Assembly: GCA_049965515.1 (NCBI GenBank)
Contig: JBMFWG010000047.1
Location: 1-13,690, forward strand
Length of the DNA stretch: 13,690 bases
Direction of reading: 5' to 3'
Source: UBA4572 sp049965515
GTDB taxonomy: Bacteria; Nitrospirota; Leptospirillia; Leptospirillales; Leptospirillaceae
Numbering within the stretch: the first letter of the stretch is position 1; every line of letters begins with the position of its first letter. Made by a program: the position numbers and the translations under genes. This document shows, in pieces, positions 13,397-13,690 of the stretch. The notes below the pieces were generated by a model, which was not told where the DNA came from, made no database searches, and saw nothing but the letters and a program-made list of their open reading frames with translations.

Positions 13397-13608
13397 CGGA
13401 CGATGAGGGGAGAAAAGAAAAGTATCCCGCGATTTCGGTTATTATTCCCTGCTTTCGGGCAGGGGAGCTTTTGGCCGAGGCAATCGAGTCTGTCCTGGCC
13501 CAGACGGAGACGGACTGGGAGTTGATATCGGTCGACAACAATGCATCGAAGCAAACCCAAAATGTCATTAATCGCTATGAGCCATTTTCAAAACTCCAGC
13601 GAGAATGA
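13393..13608 (+). pseudogene. N-terminal fragment of a family 2 glycosyltransferase
   Basis: The 71-residue frame has the start of a GT-A fold: the first strand ISVIIPCFRAGELLAEAIESV with the nucleotide-sugar binding PCF turn, then TDWELISVDNNAS, where active enzymes carry the next acidic residue. Family members normally have 230 or more residues, and the DxD metal site and acceptor half are missing. The frame stops at 13606-13608 and neither other frame resumes it. Beyond it the DNA is strikingly AT-rich. The gene was probably cut by an insertion or deletion near 13570-13610. The start overlaps the cheZ stop in ATGA, so the intact gene was probably part of this operon. Confidence 0.75.
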
Positions 13609-13614
13609 TTTCGA

Positions 13615-13634
13615 TTAATATCTTTTAATATTAA
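13615..13634. repeat. AT-rich inverted repeat
   Basis: TTAATAT (13615-13621) and ATATTAA (13628-13634) form a perfect seven-base inverted repeat around a six-base spacer. It may be an operator-like or hairpin element of the AT-rich segment. Low complexity makes chance quite possible. Confidence 0.35.
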
Positions 13635-13644
13635 ATACTTACGA

Positions 13645-13673
13645 TTTATTTTTATCGATCATCTTCGTATAAT
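13645..13673 (+). promoter_or_regulatory. Candidate sigma-70 promoter in the AT-rich edge
   Basis: A perfect TATAAT (13668-13673) lies 17 bases after TTTATT (13645-13650). The -10 is full consensus and the -35 matches half. It would drive a gene beyond the right edge. AT-rich DNA makes such matches common. Confidence 0.35.
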
Positions 13674-13690
13674 GCATTCATCAACCTTTC

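Larger units (their letters stand above)
13609..13690. other. Very AT-rich segment at the right edge
   Basis: Only about a quarter of these bases are G or C, against well over half in the neighbouring genes. It follows the truncated glycosyltransferase directly and has no open frame of note. It looks like the start of a different DNA segment, for example an inserted or horizontally acquired element with its own promoter, but only 82 bases are visible. Confidence 0.6.

Noticed and set aside
1..13690. CRISPR arrays, tRNA, rRNA or complete insertion sequence
   Set aside because: I saw no regularly spaced direct repeats, no tRNA-like cloverleaf with a CCA-type end, no rRNA segments and no transposase domain.

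Overview
The window is a compact stretch of bacterial chromosome of moderately high GC. It reads as ordinary core and accessory housekeeping DNA, with two edges that look disturbed. The gene content is a NuoE-like/NuoF/GltD fusion flavoprotein, an Rrf2 regulator, a SemiSWEET transporter, MsbA, and a CheZ-like phosphatase. This would fit an autotrophic, acidophilic Nitrospirota such as Leptospirillum, but that assignment is inferred from gene content and style, not from a marker gene. I found no rRNA, tRNA, CRISPR array or complete insertion sequence.

Layout. Positions 1-83 may hold the 3' end of an unrecognised gene, followed by about 550 bases with no convincing gene. Positions 634-3813 encode a 1059-residue iron-sulfur flavoprotein, closed by a clear intrinsic terminator at 3837-3862. 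Convergent to it is an endonuclease III gene (nth, minus strand). Only 28 bases separate nth from a divergent DksA/TraR-type zinc-finger gene. That gene begins a plus-strand run: DksA-like, lgt (prolipoprotein diacylglyceryl transferase), a membrane chemoreceptor-like protein with a degenerate signalling tip, an Rrf2 regulator without cluster cysteines, and uppP (undecaprenyl-diphosphate phosphatase). A DUF2231 membrane protein gene on the minus strand overlaps the end of uppP by four bases.

From about 9510 a second plus-strand run begins: galE, a SemiSWEET sugar transporter nested into the end of galE, an MsbA-type lipid exporter preceded by a ten-codon overlapping leader frame, a CheZ-like CheY-P phosphatase, and the N-terminal third of a family 2 glycosyltransferase. 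The glycosyltransferase stops abruptly where the DNA becomes very AT-rich.

How the genes work together. Much of the right two thirds serves the cell envelope: Lgt lipidates lipoproteins, UppP recycles the undecaprenyl carrier, GalE makes UDP-galactose for surface glycans, MsbA flips lipid A or similar lipids, and the glycosyltransferase would add sugars. Two chemotaxis-type proteins (receptor-like and CheZ-like) lie among these genes about 5 kb apart. The left-hand flavoprotein belongs to energy metabolism and probably moves electrons between NAD(P)H pools and a low-potential carrier.

The points most worth a second look are the three-module flavoprotein, the receptor with a CxxC lacking the heme histidine, the CheZ-like protein with preserved catalytic and CheY-binding motifs in an envelope operon, the msbA leader frame, and the truncated glycosyltransferase at the AT-rich boundary.
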